Origin: Alphaproteobacteria bacterium
GTDB lineage: Bacteria > Pseudomonadota > Alphaproteobacteria > UBA828
NCBI GenBank assembly: GCA_022826345.1
Contig: JAJDVB010000085.1
Span: forward strand, 1-64,000
Reading direction: 5' to 3'
DNA length: 64,000 bases
The notes under the pieces were generated by a model. That model was given only the letters and a program-made list of their open reading frames with translations, was not told the origin of the DNA and did not search any database. The position numbers and the translations under genes were made by a program. Each line of letters starts with the position of its first letter. Position 1 is the stretch's first letter. Positions 28,715 through 37,911 of the stretch are shown here, piece by piece.

Positions 28715-30081
28715 GGTGCAGCCTCCTCCGACGCGGCGGGCGGCTCGACGGGAACCAGCGCCCGGAACCGATCACCGCGCTGCTCGAAATCGCTGAACTG
28801 GTCGAACGACGCGCAGGCAGGCGAAAACAGGACCACGGTGCCGTCGCGCCCGTTGCCGCACGCGGCATCGAGGGCAGCCGTCACCGCGCGGTCGAGGGTA
28901 CCGCAGCGGGTTACCGGCAGCCGGCCCTCGAGCGTGGCGGCGAAGCCGTCTTCCGCCTCACCGATGAGGAAGGCGTGGGCGATGTGGGAGAAGAGGGGCG
29001 CGATCGCGTCGAGCCCGCCCTCCTTGGGCCGCCCGCCGGCGATCCAGTAAACGTTGTCGAAGCAGGCGATGGCCCGCGCCGCCGCTTCGGCGTTCGTGGC
29101 CTTGCTGTCGTTGATGATCGGGATGCCGCTGACGCTGCCGATCGTCTCCATGCGATGCGGCAGGCCGGGGAAATCGAGGAGAGCCGGCACGAGACGTTCG
29201 GGGGCGAGCCTGCAGGCGCGCGCCGCCGCGTAGGCCGCTGCCGCGTTCTGCCAGTTGTGCCTGCCGGGCAGCGCCCTCGCGTGCGTGAGGTCGCAGACCG
29301 GCTCGCCTTCCTCGTGGAGGAGTCCGTCCACGACGGAAACGCCTTCGCGCGACGGACCCTCTGCGCTTACCGGCACCACACGAAGCTGGTCTCGCGCCGC
29401 GAGCGCATCGCCGATGCTGCGGGAGATCGCATCGTCGGTGCCAATTACGGCGGTCTTGAGCCGGCCGGGACGGAAGACCTGGCGCTTCGCGTCGACGTAG
29501 GCCGCCATGGTCCCGTGACGGTCGAGATGGTCCGGGGCGACGTTGAGCAGCACGCCGATATCGAAGGTCGCCTCGACGGTGAGATCGAGCTGGTAGGAGG
29601 AGAGCTCGAGGACGATGGTTCCCTCGCCGGGCACCGGCGTCAGGTCGAGCGCCGGCGTCCCCAGATTGCCGCCGACGCGGATGTGGCGAGCCCCGGCCGA
29701 ATGCAGCAGGTGGCCGATGAGCGCCGTCGTCGTCGACTTGCCGTTGGTGCCGGTGACGGCGACGTAGCGGGGCTCCGGCAGCACGCGCCACAAGAGCTCG
29801 ATATCGCCCACCACCTCGATGCCGGCGTCATGCGCGGCAGCGATCATCGGGTGCGAGAGCGGCACACCCGGGCTCGGCACCAGGGCGGCAATCCCGTCCT
29901 CATCGCCAGCGGGGCGCACCTCGAAGCCCTGATCGCGCGCCGCCGCCCGCGCATCCGGCGCGTCGTCCCAGCAGAGCACGCGCGCGCCGCCGGCGCCGAG
30001 CGCCCGCGCCGCCGCGAGGCCGGAGCGTGCGAGCCCGAGCACGGCGACCGTGCGATTGCGATAGAGCGGGACCCGGATCAC
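28702..30081 (-). CDS. murD: UDP-N-acetylmuramoylalanine--D-glutamate ligase
   Basis: Adds D-Glu to UDP-MurNAc-L-Ala. TVAVLGLARSGLAAARAL is the UDP-binding start, VAVTGTNGKSTTTALIGHLL the P-loop, NVAPDHLDRHGTM the metal-site segment and INDSKATNAEAAARAI the C-domain motif. The C-terminal SPACASFDQF is typical. 459 residues. mraY ends only four bases upstream of its start. Confidence 0.98.
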   Translation of the reverse strand: MIRVPLYRNRTVAVLGLARSGLAAARALGAGGARVLCWDDAPDARAAARDQGFEVRPAGDEDGIAALVPSPGVPLSHPMIAAAHDAGIEVVGDIELLWRVLPEPRYVAVTGTNGKSTTTALIGHLLHSAGARHIRVGGNLGTPALDLTPVPGEGTIVLELSSYQLDLTVEATFDIGVLLNVAPDHLDRHGTMAAYVDAKRQVFRPGRLKTAVIGTDDAISRSIGDALAARDQLRVVPVSAEGPSREGVSVVDGLLHEEGEPVCDLTHARALPGRHNWQNAAAAYAAARACRLAPERLVPALLDFPGLPHRMETIGSVSGIPIINDSKATNAEAAARAIACFDNVYWIAGGRPKEGGLDAIAPLFSHIAHAFLIGEAEDGFAATLEGRLPVTRCGTLDRAVTAALDAACGNGRDGTVVLFSPACASFDQFSDFEQRGDRFRALVPVEPPAASEEAAPWTR

Positions 30082-30085
30082 TGGC

Positions 30086-31171
30086 TCACCTCAGCTTCAG
30101 CGTCGAGAGCCCGATCAGGGCGAGGATCACGGCGATCACCCAGAAGCGGATGACGATGGTGGGCTCCGCGACCCCCTTCTGCTCGAAGTGATGGTGCAGC
30201 GGCGCCATGGCGAAGACCCGCCGCCCCAGGAGCTTGAACGAGGCGACCTGCACGATCACCGAGACCGCTTCGAGCACGAAGAGACCGCCCACGATGGCGA
30301 GCACGATCTCGTGCTTGGTCATCACCGCGATGATGCCGAGCGCCGCGCCGGTGGAGAGCGAGCCGGTGTCGCCCATGAAGACCATCGCCGGCGGCGCGTT
30401 GAACCAGAGAAAACCCAGCCCCGCGCCGACCAGGGCGCCGCAGAAGACCGAAAGCTCGCCGGTGCCGGGAACGTGATGGACCTGGAGGTATTCCGTGAAC
30501 ACGGTGTTGCCCACCACGTAGGCGATCAGCGCGAAGCACGCGGCAGCAATCATGATCGGCACGATCGCGAGACCGTCGAGGCCGTCGGTCAGATTGACGG
30601 CGTTGGACGAGCCAATGACCACGAAGGCGGCGAAGGGCACCGTGAACCAGCCGATGTCGAGCAGCAGCGACTTGACGAACGGCAGCGCGAGGCCGTGGTC
30701 GAGCGGCGCCTCCAGGATCATCGTGACCCAGAAGACCGCCCCCACCGCGAGCACCACCTCGGCCGCGACCTTGATGCGCATGTTCAGGCCGCGGTGACTG
30801 CGGTTCAGCAGCTTCATCGCGTCGTCGGTGAAGCCGATGACGCCGAAGCCGATCGTGACCACCAGCAGCACCCAGATGAGCGGGTTGGTCATGTCGGCCC
30901 AGAGCAGCGTCGAGACCGTAACGGCGAGGAGAATGATCACCCCGCCCATGGTCGGCGTCCCCGCCTTGGCCGCGTGGCTCTCCGGCCCGTCGCTCCGGAT
31001 TGGCTGCCCATGCTCCTGGCGCGCGCGCAGCAGGCGGATCAGCGGGGGCCCGAAGGCGAAGCTGATGAGCAAGGAGGTAAGAACCGCCGCGCCGGTGCGG
31101 AACGTCAGGTACTGGAAGACGTTGAAGATGCCGATCGAGTCCGAGAGCGGATACAGCAGGTTGAAGAACAT
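30086..31171 (-). CDS. mraY: Phospho-N-acetylmuramoyl-pentapeptide-transferase
   Basis: Integral membrane enzyme transferring phospho-MurNAc-pentapeptide to undecaprenyl phosphate (lipid I). 361 residues with about ten helices. The motifs [21 protein letters not shown] (catalytic DD), [14 protein letters not shown], the Mg-binding [12 protein letters not shown] and the histidine motif [11 protein letters not shown] are all present. Sits 21 bases after murF. Confidence 0.99.
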   Translation of the reverse strand: MFFNLLYPLSDSIGIFNVFQYLTFRTGAAVLTSLLISFAFGPPLIRLLRARQEHGQPIRSDGPESHAAKAGTPTMGGVIILLAVTVSTLLWADMTNPLIWVLLVVTIGFGVIGFTDDAMKLLNRSHRGLNMRIKVAAEVVLAVGAVFWVTMILEAPLDHGLALPFVKSLLLDIGWFTVPFAAFVVIGSSNAVNLTDGLDGLAIVPIMIAAACFALIAYVVGNTVFTEYLQVHHVPGTGELSVFCGALVGAGLGFLWFNAPPAMVFMGDTGSLSTGAALGIIAVMTKHEIVLAIVGGLFVLEAVSVIVQVASFKLLGRRVFAMAPLHHHFEQKGVAEPTIVIRFWVIAVILALIGLSTLKLR

Positions 31172-31192
31172 CGACCGGCGCGCCTTTCCCCG

Positions 31193-32623
31193 TCATGGCC
31201 GGCGAGCGGCCGACGCGTCGGCGGCGAGGCGCCGCACGATCGGCCCCATTCGACTGCCGAGCGAGCCCTTGACCAGCACCACATCGCCGGCACGGATTTC
31301 CGCGTGCAGGATGTCGGTCAGGCTCTCGGACTCGGGCGCGTGAGCGCCGCGGCGGGCGGCGCCCAGGGCGCGGTGGAGATGGGCCATCAGCGGGCCTGCG
31401 GTGAAGACGAGGTCGATCCCGGCGGCTTCGAGATCGCCGGCGAGTTCGGCGTGCCAGCGCGGCCCCTCATCACCGAGCTCCAGCATGTCACCGAGGACCG
31501 CGATCCGCCGCCCGTCTGGGACGGACGGCGCTGTTTCGGCGAGCGTTTTGATCGCGGCGGAGACGGCCGCCGGGCTTGCGTTGTAGCTCTCGTCGATCAG
31601 CTCGTAGGCACCGCCCTGAATCGGAATGCTGTGGCGCACGCCCCGGCCCGCCACGGGCGCGACCGTGCGCAAGGTGCGGGCGGCCTGCTCGACTGACGCG
31701 CCGGCAGCCTGAACGCAGGCCAGCACCGCCACGCTGTTCAACGCCCAGTGCCGGCCCGAGAAGGCGATCTCGTAGTCGATCTCGTCCCCGTCAATCGCTG
31801 CGGTCACGCTGCCGCCGGCGGCAGCGGGCCGCCAGTCCAGGAGACGCGCATCGGCATCCGCACTCTCGCCGAACGACACGATGCTTCCCGCGCCGGCGGT
31901 GCACGCCGCAGTGGCCAGCCGCTCGAAGTAGACGTTGTCCCGGTTCAACACTGCCGTGCCGCCGGGCTCGAGGCCCTCGAAGATCTCGGCCTTGGCGTCG
32001 GCGACGGCGTCGAGGCTGGGGAACGCCTCGGTATGGGCGGGCGCGATGGTGGTGATCAGTGCGGTGTGCGGGCGGACCAGGCGCGAGAGCGGGGCGATCT
32101 CGCCCGCGTGGTTCATGCCCAGCTCGAACACACCGTAGGCGGCGCTCCGCGGCAGCCGGGCGAGGCTGAGGGGGGCGCCGATGTGGTTGTTCAGATTGCC
32201 CGCGCTCGCGAGCGTGGGGCCGCAACTTGCGAGAGCGCCGGCCAGCAGCTCCTTGGTTCCGGTCTTGCCCACGCTGCCGGTGATCGCGACGATGTGGGCC
32301 GCGCTCCGCTCCCGCGCACAGGCAGCCAGGGTGCGAAGCCCGTCGTAGGTATCCACGACCAGCAGCAGCGGCGCACCCTTGGGGCGTGCCTCGGGCCGGC
32401 GGCTCACCATCGCCGCCGCTGCCGCACGCTCGAACGCCGCCTGCACGAAGTCGTGGCCGTCATGGTTGGGGCCGGCAAGGGCGACGAAGAGGTCGCCCGC
32501 CTCGACGCTGCGGCTGTCGATGGAAACGCCGGTCGCGCTCCAGGGCTCGGGCGCCTGCCCGCCGGTGGCGGCGGCAGCATCCGCCGAGGTCCACAGCGGG
32601 ACGTTATGGAGGGGCCGGCTCAT
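31193..32623 (-). CDS. murF: UDP-N-acetylmuramoyl-tripeptide--D-alanyl-D-alanine ligase
   Basis: Adds D-Ala-D-Ala to the UDP-MurNAc-tripeptide. N-domain GVSIDSRSVEAGDLFVAL, P-loop VAITGSVGKTGTKELLA, metal site ELGMNHAGEIAPL, C-domain LIDESYNASPAAV and VLGDMLELGD. 476 residues. The ATG at 32623 overlaps the murE stop by four bases. A longer frame to 32659 adds an unconserved basic leader. Confidence 0.98.
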   Translation of the reverse strand: MSRPLHNVPLWTSADAAAATGGQAPEPWSATGVSIDSRSVEAGDLFVALAGPNHDGHDFVQAAFERAAAAAMVSRRPEARPKGAPLLLVVDTYDGLRTLAACARERSAAHIVAITGSVGKTGTKELLAGALASCGPTLASAGNLNNHIGAPLSLARLPRSAAYGVFELGMNHAGEIAPLSRLVRPHTALITTIAPAHTEAFPSLDAVADAKAEIFEGLEPGGTAVLNRDNVYFERLATAACTAGAGSIVSFGESADADARLLDWRPAAAGGSVTAAIDGDEIDYEIAFSGRHWALNSVAVLACVQAAGASVEQAARTLRTVAPVAGRGVRHSIPIQGGAYELIDESYNASPAAVSAAIKTLAETAPSVPDGRRIAVLGDMLELGDEGPRWHAELAGDLEAAGIDLVFTAGPLMAHLHRALGAARRGAHAPESESLTDILHAEIRAGDVVLVKGSLGSRMGPIVRRLAADASAARRP

Positions 32624-34071
32624 GCCGCCCGCCCGCCGGCGATTCCGGCCACGGCGCATTGTGCGACGTCCACGTCGTCGAACGCGATGGCGCGCTCGCC
32701 CGCGATCTGCTCCCGTTCATGCCCCTTGCCGGCGATGAGCAAGCCGTCGTCCGCACCAAGCCCTTCGATAGAAATACGGATTGCCTCGGCGCGGTCGCCG
32801 ATCTCCTCGGCGCCAGGGCAGGCGTCGAGAACGGCCCGGCGGATCGAGGCCGGGTCCTCGCGGCGAGGGTTGTCGTCGGTGACGACGACCCGATCGGCGA
32901 GCCTTGCGGCGATCTCGCCCATCTCGCGCCGCTTGCCGACATCCCGCTCGCCGCCACAGCCAAAGACGACGACCAGCGTGCCCGGAACAAGCGGACGCAT
33001 GGCCTGCAAGGCGGCGACCAGCGCGTCCGGCGTGTGCGCGTAGTCTACGAAGACGGCGGCGCCAGCCGGATGGCCCGCGACCTGCTGCAGCCGGCCCGGC
33101 ACGCCGTCCACGCCGTGGAGCGCCTGGATCGCGTCCGCCGCGTCCACGCCGGTCGCCAGCGCGAGGCCGAGAGCGGCCAGCGCGTTCAGGGCCTGGTATG
33201 CGCCGGGGAGCGGCAACGCGACCTCGTGCACCGTGCCGGCGATAGCGACGTTGAGGCGCTGCCCCGCCTCGGTGTCGTGCCGCGCCAGGAGTTGAATGTC
33301 CGCCTTGCCAGTGCCGAAGGTAAGCACCCTCTGGCCCCGCCCCCGGCAGCGCGCGGCGAGTCCCGCCACGCGCTCGTCGTCGGCGTTGAGCACGGCGGTG
33401 CCGTCTGCCGCCATGACCCGCTCGAAGAGGCCCGCCTTGGCGGCGAAGTAGGCGTCGGCATCGAGGTGGTAGTCCATGTGGTCGCGGGTGATGTTGGTGA
33501 ACGCCGCTGCCGCGACGCGGACGCCATCCAGCCGGTACTGCGCGAGACCATGACTGGATGCTTCCAATGCCAGATGGTCGATGCCGTCTTCCGCGAGCTC
33601 GGCGAGCACGCGATGCAACGCAATTGGATCGGGCGTGGTGTGTTGAAGCGGGCGCCACGTGCCATCCGCGTTGACGCCGAGGGTGCCGAGGGAGGCGGCT
33701 TTGCGGCCCGAGGCCCGCCAGATCTGGCGGGTGAAGTCCGCCACGGAGGTCTTGCCGTTGGTGCCGGTGACGCAGACCACGACTTCCGGTTGAGGGCCGT
33801 AGTAACGAGACGCCGCGACCGCGAGCCGGAGACGCGGGTTGGGGTCAGTCACCAGAGCGATCCCCTGTGCGAGCGCCAGGTCGGTCCCCTCGGGCGCAAG
33901 CACGGCGGCCGCGCCGCGTGCCAAGGCATCGGGGATGAAGTCGACGCCGGTGGCGCGCGTGCCGGCAAGCGCAGCGAACAGGTAGCCGGGGCGCACGTCG
34001 CGCGAATCCGAGGCGAGGCCCGTGATCTCCACGTCTGCCGGCGCCTCGGGGATCAGGCTAGTAAGACGCAT
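32620..34071 (-). CDS. murE: UDP-N-acetylmuramoyl-tripeptide synthetase (meso-DAP adding)
   Basis: Adds meso-diaminopimelate to UDP-MurNAc-L-Ala-D-Glu. GLASDSRDVRPGYLFAAL is the N-domain, VTGTNGKTSVADF the P-loop, ASSHGLAQYR and TNITRDHMDYH the catalytic centre. VTDDNPRREDP contains the DNPR signature of meso-DAP enzymes, agreeing with lysA in this window. 483 residues from the ATG at 34071, overlapping ftsI by 14 bases. The frame extends to 34122. Confidence 0.98.
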   Translation of the reverse strand: MRLTSLIPEAPADVEITGLASDSRDVRPGYLFAALAGTRATGVDFIPDALARGAAAVLAPEGTDLALAQGIALVTDPNPRLRLAVAASRYYGPQPEVVVCVTGTNGKTSVADFTRQIWRASGRKAASLGTLGVNADGTWRPLQHTTPDPIALHRVLAELAEDGIDHLALEASSHGLAQYRLDGVRVAAAAFTNITRDHMDYHLDADAYFAAKAGLFERVMAADGTAVLNADDERVAGLAARCRGRGQRVLTFGTGKADIQLLARHDTEAGQRLNVAIAGTVHEVALPLPGAYQALNALAALGLALATGVDAADAIQALHGVDGVPGRLQQVAGHPAGAAVFVDYAHTPDALVAALQAMRPLVPGTLVVVFGCGGERDVGKRREMGEIAARLADRVVVTDDNPRREDPASIRRAVLDACPGAEEIGDRAEAIRISIEGLGADDGLLIAGKGHEREQIAGERAIAFDDVDVAQCAVAGIAGGRAA

Positions 34072-35797
34072 GACGTCCCCCGCCGTCCCACCGAGCGAAC
34101 GCGGGCTCCTCTTCGGTCTCATCGGGCTCCACGATGGCCGGCACGCCGAGAAGCGGCGCGATGCGCTCGATGACGGCGCCGGCGACCGGCGCTGCGGTCC
34201 AGCCCGCCGTCGCGAAGCCGTAGGTCTCCTTGGTCCCCTTGGGCTCGTCCATCATCGTGAGCACCGCGTAGCGGGGCCGGTCGATGGGAAACACGCCGAC
34301 GAAGTTGGTGATCATGCTGTCGCGCTTGTACCTGCCGCCGATGGCCTTCTCGGCGGTGCCGGTCTTGCCCCCCACCAGGTAGCCGGGAACCGCGGCATTC
34401 TTGCCGGTGCCCTCGGCCACCACGGCGTAGAGCAGCATCCGCATGACCGCGGAGGTCTCCGCGCTGATGACACGCCGCTGTGCGAAGTGGGCGCCCGGCT
34501 CGCGCTTCAGCAGCGTCGGCGTCACCGCGATACCGCCGTTGACCAGCGCGGCGTAGTTCGCAAGCAGATGCAGCGGCGTCACCGCGAGCCCGTGGCCGTA
34601 GCTCACCGTCATCGTGGTGTGCTCGGACCAGCGCCGGGGCGCGAGGGGCCGGCCGCGCTCGGACGTTTCCAGGGGCATCCGCTCGAACATGCCGAGCGCG
34701 TCGAGGAAGGCCCGCTGGCGCTCCGCGCCCACCTCGACCCCCATCCGCGCCGCGCCGATGTTGGAGGAATGGATGAGTATCTCCGGCACCGTCAACCAGC
34801 GGTTCTCGGGATGGTGGTCGCGGATCAGATAGCGAGAGACCCTGATCGGCTCGGTGGCGTCGTAGCTGTCCTCGATCCCGGCGATGCCGAGGTCGAGAGC
34901 CGCGGCCACGGTGAAGGGCTTGAAGGTGGAGCCGAGCTCGTAAGTGCCCAGAGTGGCGCGGTTGAAGAGGGTCTCTGCCGGGCTGCGATCCGGTGCCTTG
35001 GGGTCGAACGACGGGAGGCTGACCAGGGCCAGCAGCTCGCCGGTCTCCACATCCATCACCATACCGGCGGCGCCGAGCGCGCGATGGGCGGTCATCGTGT
35101 GCTGGAGCGCCTGGGCGAGAATGTGCTGGATCCGGATGTCGAGCGAGAGCGCAAGCGGGCCGCTGTGCGCTTCGGCACGTCGCCGCAGCTCCGCGTCGGC
35201 TGCCTTTTCGACGCCGGCGAGCCCGCGATTGTCCACGTCCGTGAACCCGACCGCGTGGGCGAAGAGGCGCCCTTGCGGATAGACGCGCTGCTCCTGGCGT
35301 TCCAGCCAGAGGCCGGGGATGCCGAGCCGGTTGATGGCGTGCGCCTGCTCGGGCGTGAGGTCGTGCCGCAAGAGGGCGCTCTTCTTGCCGGACGCGATGA
35401 GGGAGGCTGTGCGCTCCAGGTCGAGACCGGGGAACACGCGTCCGAGCGCGGTCACGGCCTTCTCGCGATCGAAAATCTTGCCGGGCTCGACGTAGAGGGC
35501 ATGCGTGGGCAGGTTCGACGCCAGGAGGACGCCATTGCGGTCCACGATGTCGGCCCGTGCCGCCGGATCGAACGCGCTCGCATCTCCGGCTGTGCTGATG
35601 TCAACGGGTGCGCCGATCACCGCCACGTCGAGGGTGCGAACCACCACAGCACCGAAGCAGAGCAGGAAGATCACGCCGGTCGCCAGGAGGCGGCCCCGTG
35701 CGCGCTCCAGCAGCGCGGGCTGCGCCTGCGCCGCCGCGCCGTCGTGGCGGAAGGTCGATCCGCGGCGCCACCAGCGCCGGATCGCGAGGTCCCTCAC
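34058..35797 (-). CDS. ftsI: Peptidoglycan D,D-transpeptidase FtsI (PBP3)
   Basis: Septal class B penicillin-binding protein. One N-terminal membrane helix (LLATGVIFLLCFGAVVV), a pedestal domain with DRNGVLLASNLPTHALYVEP, then the transpeptidase domain with the active-site SxxK in LGSTFKPFTVAAAL, the SxN in HSSNIGAAR, and GGKTGTAEK. 579 residues. The GTG at 35797 overlaps the ftsL stop by four bases with GAGGGAG upstream. The frame continues to 35863 within ftsL. Confidence 0.98.
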   Translation of the reverse strand: MRDLAIRRWWRRGSTFRHDGAAAQAQPALLERARGRLLATGVIFLLCFGAVVVRTLDVAVIGAPVDISTAGDASAFDPAARADIVDRNGVLLASNLPTHALYVEPGKIFDREKAVTALGRVFPGLDLERTASLIASGKKSALLRHDLTPEQAHAINRLGIPGLWLERQEQRVYPQGRLFAHAVGFTDVDNRGLAGVEKAADAELRRRAEAHSGPLALSLDIRIQHILAQALQHTMTAHRALGAAGMVMDVETGELLALVSLPSFDPKAPDRSPAETLFNRATLGTYELGSTFKPFTVAAALDLGIAGIEDSYDATEPIRVSRYLIRDHHPENRWLTVPEILIHSSNIGAARMGVEVGAERQRAFLDALGMFERMPLETSERGRPLAPRRWSEHTTMTVSYGHGLAVTPLHLLANYAALVNGGIAVTPTLLKREPGAHFAQRRVISAETSAVMRMLLYAVVAEGTGKNAAVPGYLVGGKTGTAEKAIGGRYKRDSMITNFVGVFPIDRPRYAVLTMMDEPKGTKETYGFATAGWTAAPVAGAVIERIAPLLGVPAIVEPDETEEEPAFARWDGGGRHASY

Positions 35798-36111
35798 AGC
35801 TCCCTCTCGCCACCGATGGGCGTCACGAATGCGGAGGCCCCGGACGGACGTTGCGGCAGCCAACGGACCTGCGCAGGCGCCACCGGCTCAAGCGGAAGGT
35901 GGCGCTCGGCGAGCGCCGCGAGCCTGGAGGGGCGGGTGAGGTAGCTCCATTCGGAGCGGAGCACCCGGATCGCCTCGACGTGGCTCTGACGCTCGTGCTC
36001 GAGCGCCGCGAGCTCGCGCTCCAGCCCCCTCACCTCATGCTTCACGAGGAAGAGGGCGAGCATCGCGACGACGAACGCTGCGATCGATATGAGGACCAGG
36101 TGCCGCATCAT
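35794..36111 (-). CDS. ftsL: FtsL-like cell division protein
   Basis: 105 residues: one N-terminal membrane helix (LVLISIAAFVVAMLALFLV), then a heptad-patterned coiled coil (KHEVRGLERELAALEHERQS) and a short C-terminal region with RLAALAERHLPLEP. FtsL proteins are poorly conserved. The call rests on this topology, length and the fixed place between rsmH and ftsI. The ATG at 36111 overlaps the rsmH stop, and a second ATG follows immediately. Confidence 0.88.
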   Translation of the reverse strand: MMRHLVLISIAAFVVAMLALFLVKHEVRGLERELAALEHERQSHVEAIRVLRSEWSYLTRPSRLAALAERHLPLEPVAPAQVRWLPQRPSGASAFVTPIGGEREL

Positions 36112-37079
36112 GCGACGAGCCTCTCGTGCCACGGCGGCGCGCCGGTGCGCTCGGCCGCCCGCAGCCGTGCCGAGCGCGCCCGCGGGTTGGCCGAGACTTC
36201 GGCGCCGTCGGGCTTGCGCGCCCGGCGGGTCAGCAGCCTGAAGGTCGGATCGGGCGATTTCGTGGCAGCGGGCGGTTCGTGGCGATTGGGTTGCCGCCGC
36301 TCGCTGCGTTCGCGGAAGAAGCGCTTGACGGGCCGGTCTTCGAGCGAGTGGAACGCCACCACGATGGCACGCCCGCCGGGCCGAAGGAGCCGCTCGATCT
36401 GGCAGAGACCCCGTCCGATCTCTCCGATTTCGTCGTTCACGCGAAGCCTGAGCGCCTGAAAGGTGCGAGTAGCGTCGTCGATCCCACCATGCGACCGCCG
36501 CGCAACTGCGCGCCGGACGATCTCAGCGAGCTGGCCGGTGCTGGTAATCGGGCCTTCGGCCCTGGCGGCGACGATGGCCCGCGCAATGGCCCGCGCGCGC
36601 CGCTCCTCGCCGAAGTCCGCGATGATCGCGGCGAGACCGGACTCGGATTCGCCGTTGACCAGGTCGGCTGCCGTGGGCCCCGGATCGTCCCGGTCCATCC
36701 TCATATCGAGCGGCCCATCGAGACGGAACGAGAAGCCCCGCGCGCCGTCATCGAGCTGGCGCGAGGAGAGGCCGAGATCGAGGACGATCCCGTCCACCGC
36801 GTTCACCTGATGGGAAGCGAGAAGGGTCGCCATCTCGCCGAAGCGGCCGTGGACCAGGATCAGCCTGCCGCCGAACCGCTGCGAGAGGGCCTCGCCCGCG
36901 CGCAGGGCGTCGGCGTCGCGGTCGATCCCGTAGACCACGCAGGAAGCCGATTCCAGCAGGGCTTCGCTGTAGCCGCCGCCGCCGAAGGTGCCATCCACAT
37001 AGACGCCGCCGTCCTGCGGCGCGAGCAGCGAGAGCATCGCCTCCTTCATCACCGGGACGTGGCCGGCCGAAACGCTCAT
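36108..37079 (-). CDS. rsmH: 16S rRNA (cytosine(1402)-N(4))-methyltransferase
   Basis: AdoMet methyltransferase acting on C1402 of 16S rRNA (formerly MraW). HVPVMKEAMLSLL, the AdoMet loop YVDGTFGGGGYSEALL, GIDRDADAL, VDGIVLDLGLSSRQLDD, MRMDRDDPGPTAADLVN and VAFHSLEDRPVKRFF are all family signatures. 323 residues. Overlaps mraZ and ftsL by four bases each. Confidence 0.98.
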   Translation of the reverse strand: MSVSAGHVPVMKEAMLSLLAPQDGGVYVDGTFGGGGYSEALLESASCVVYGIDRDADALRAGEALSQRFGGRLILVHGRFGEMATLLASHQVNAVDGIVLDLGLSSRQLDDGARGFSFRLDGPLDMRMDRDDPGPTAADLVNGESESGLAAIIADFGEERRARAIARAIVAARAEGPITSTGQLAEIVRRAVARRSHGGIDDATRTFQALRLRVNDEIGEIGRGLCQIERLLRPGGRAIVVAFHSLEDRPVKRFFRERSERRQPNRHEPPAATKSPDPTFRLLTRRARKPDGAEVSANPRARSARLRAAERTGAPPWHERLVA

Positions 37080-37528
37080 TGGTCGCCTCCCGGTCCGGCG
37101 CCGCCATCGGGAGATTGCTCCTGCTCTCCGTCTTCGTCGGCATCGAAGGTCGCGGGGTCCCAGATCTGAAACTCGTGACCCATGCCGATGAACTTGGCGT
37201 GGGTAGTGATCCCGGCATGGGCGAGCAGCTCGGCCGGTAGCAACACGCGGCCGTCAGGATCCAGGGGGAGGCGTTGGACACCGGAAAAGAGCCTCATCCG
37301 CTTTCGGGTGGAATCGGTGTCGAAGGGATCGTCTGCCCGGTAGGTGTCGCTCCACTGCCTGAGGACTTCTTCCTCACAGCCGGTCAGGGACTTGGTGCCA
37401 TCGATCGAGGGGTAGACCGCAATTCCGTTGAAGGACTGCCGAGCGAGCTCGCTGCGGAAGGAGGCGGGGACGGAGACCCGTCCCTTCCGATCCACCTTGT
37501 TGACGAACGTATACGTAAACAGAGCCAC
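37076..37528 (-). CDS. mraZ: Transcriptional regulator MraZ
   Basis: AbrB-fold, ring-forming DNA-binding protein that represses its own operon in E. coli. Two SpoVT/AbrB-like halves: KVDRKGRVSVPASFR near residue 12 and LDPDGRVLLPAELLAHAG near residue 90. These carry the DxxGRxxxP motif twice. A 150-residue protein with an acidic, Gln/Gly-rich C-terminal tail. The start is a GTG at 37528 with AAGGAG eight bases upstream. First gene of the dcw cluster, preceded by five TGG repeats that should be its operator. Confidence 0.97.
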   Translation of the reverse strand: MALFTYTFVNKVDRKGRVSVPASFRSELARQSFNGIAVYPSIDGTKSLTGCEEEVLRQWSDTYRADDPFDTDSTRKRMRLFSGVQRLPLDPDGRVLLPAELLAHAGITTHAKFIGMGHEFQIWDPATFDADEDGEQEQSPDGGAGPGGDQ

Positions 37529-37593
37529 CGCGTTGCTCCTTGGGCCGTGCCCCGTTCGTCGTGCCTTCGCTCTAGACTGTTCCCGCTCTGATC

Positions 37594-37638
37594 TGGGACG
37601 TCATGGGATGGCATGGTACTCTATGGGAAAACATGGTT
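37594..37638. promoter_or_regulatory. MraZ operator: five TGGNN boxes at 10-base spacing
   Basis: Pentamers TGGGA, TGGGA, TGGTA, TGGGA and TGGTT begin at 37594, 37604, 37614, 37624 and 37634. MraZ of E. coli binds TGGGN direct repeats separated by five bases, so the spacing fits exactly. They lie 66-110 bases upstream of mraZ. A weak promoter-like pair on the minus strand (TTGTCT, 18-base gap, TAGAGT) overlaps them, which would suit autorepression. Confidence 0.75.
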
Positions 37639-37785
37639 GCAAGACAAAAATTCAAGTGTTCAGGTGGACGTGCAAAAGCAGCGGCCCGACCATTCTGATC
37701 TCATCGGGAAGGAAGATCGGAGACGAAGGCTAAAGCGCCAGTTACCGGGAGAGAGGGGTCAAGTCTCAGCCGATTTCAACTGTTC

Positions 37786-37800
37786 GTTCTCTTTATGTTC
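37786..37800. promoter_or_regulatory. Candidate LexA (SOS) box
   Basis: GTTCTCTTTATGTTC matches the alphaproteobacterial LexA consensus GTTC-N7-GTTC, with the T-rich spacer often seen in real sites. It lies about 260 bases upstream of mraZ. One or two chance matches are expected in 64 kb, so support is moderate only. Confidence 0.35.
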
Positions 37801-37867
37801 TACTATCAGTACTGGAATCGACTGCCAAGACAACAGTCGATGAAGGAATATCTAGTGTACTGGTATT

Positions 37868-37893
37868 CGGACCCCTCAACATATTGGGGTCCG
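37868..37893. terminator. Hairpin downstream of rnpB
   Basis: CGGACCCC...GGGGTCCG, a perfect 8-bp stem with a 10-base loop about 20 bases beyond the rnpB 3' end. No T-run follows, so intrinsic termination is uncertain. Confidence 0.4.
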
Positions 37894-37911
37894 TGGAGAG
37901 AGAAACGCCAG

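Larger units (their letters stand above)
37529..37911. other. Gene-free region between rnpB and mraZ
   Basis: About 380 bases that are visibly poorer in GC than the rest. It holds the MraZ boxes (37594-37638), a LexA-like GTTC-N7-GTTC site (37786-37800) and an 8-bp hairpin downstream of rnpB (37868-37893). Short open frames here have no ribosome binding site and run into antisense rnpB, so no protein gene is called. Confidence 0.6.
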
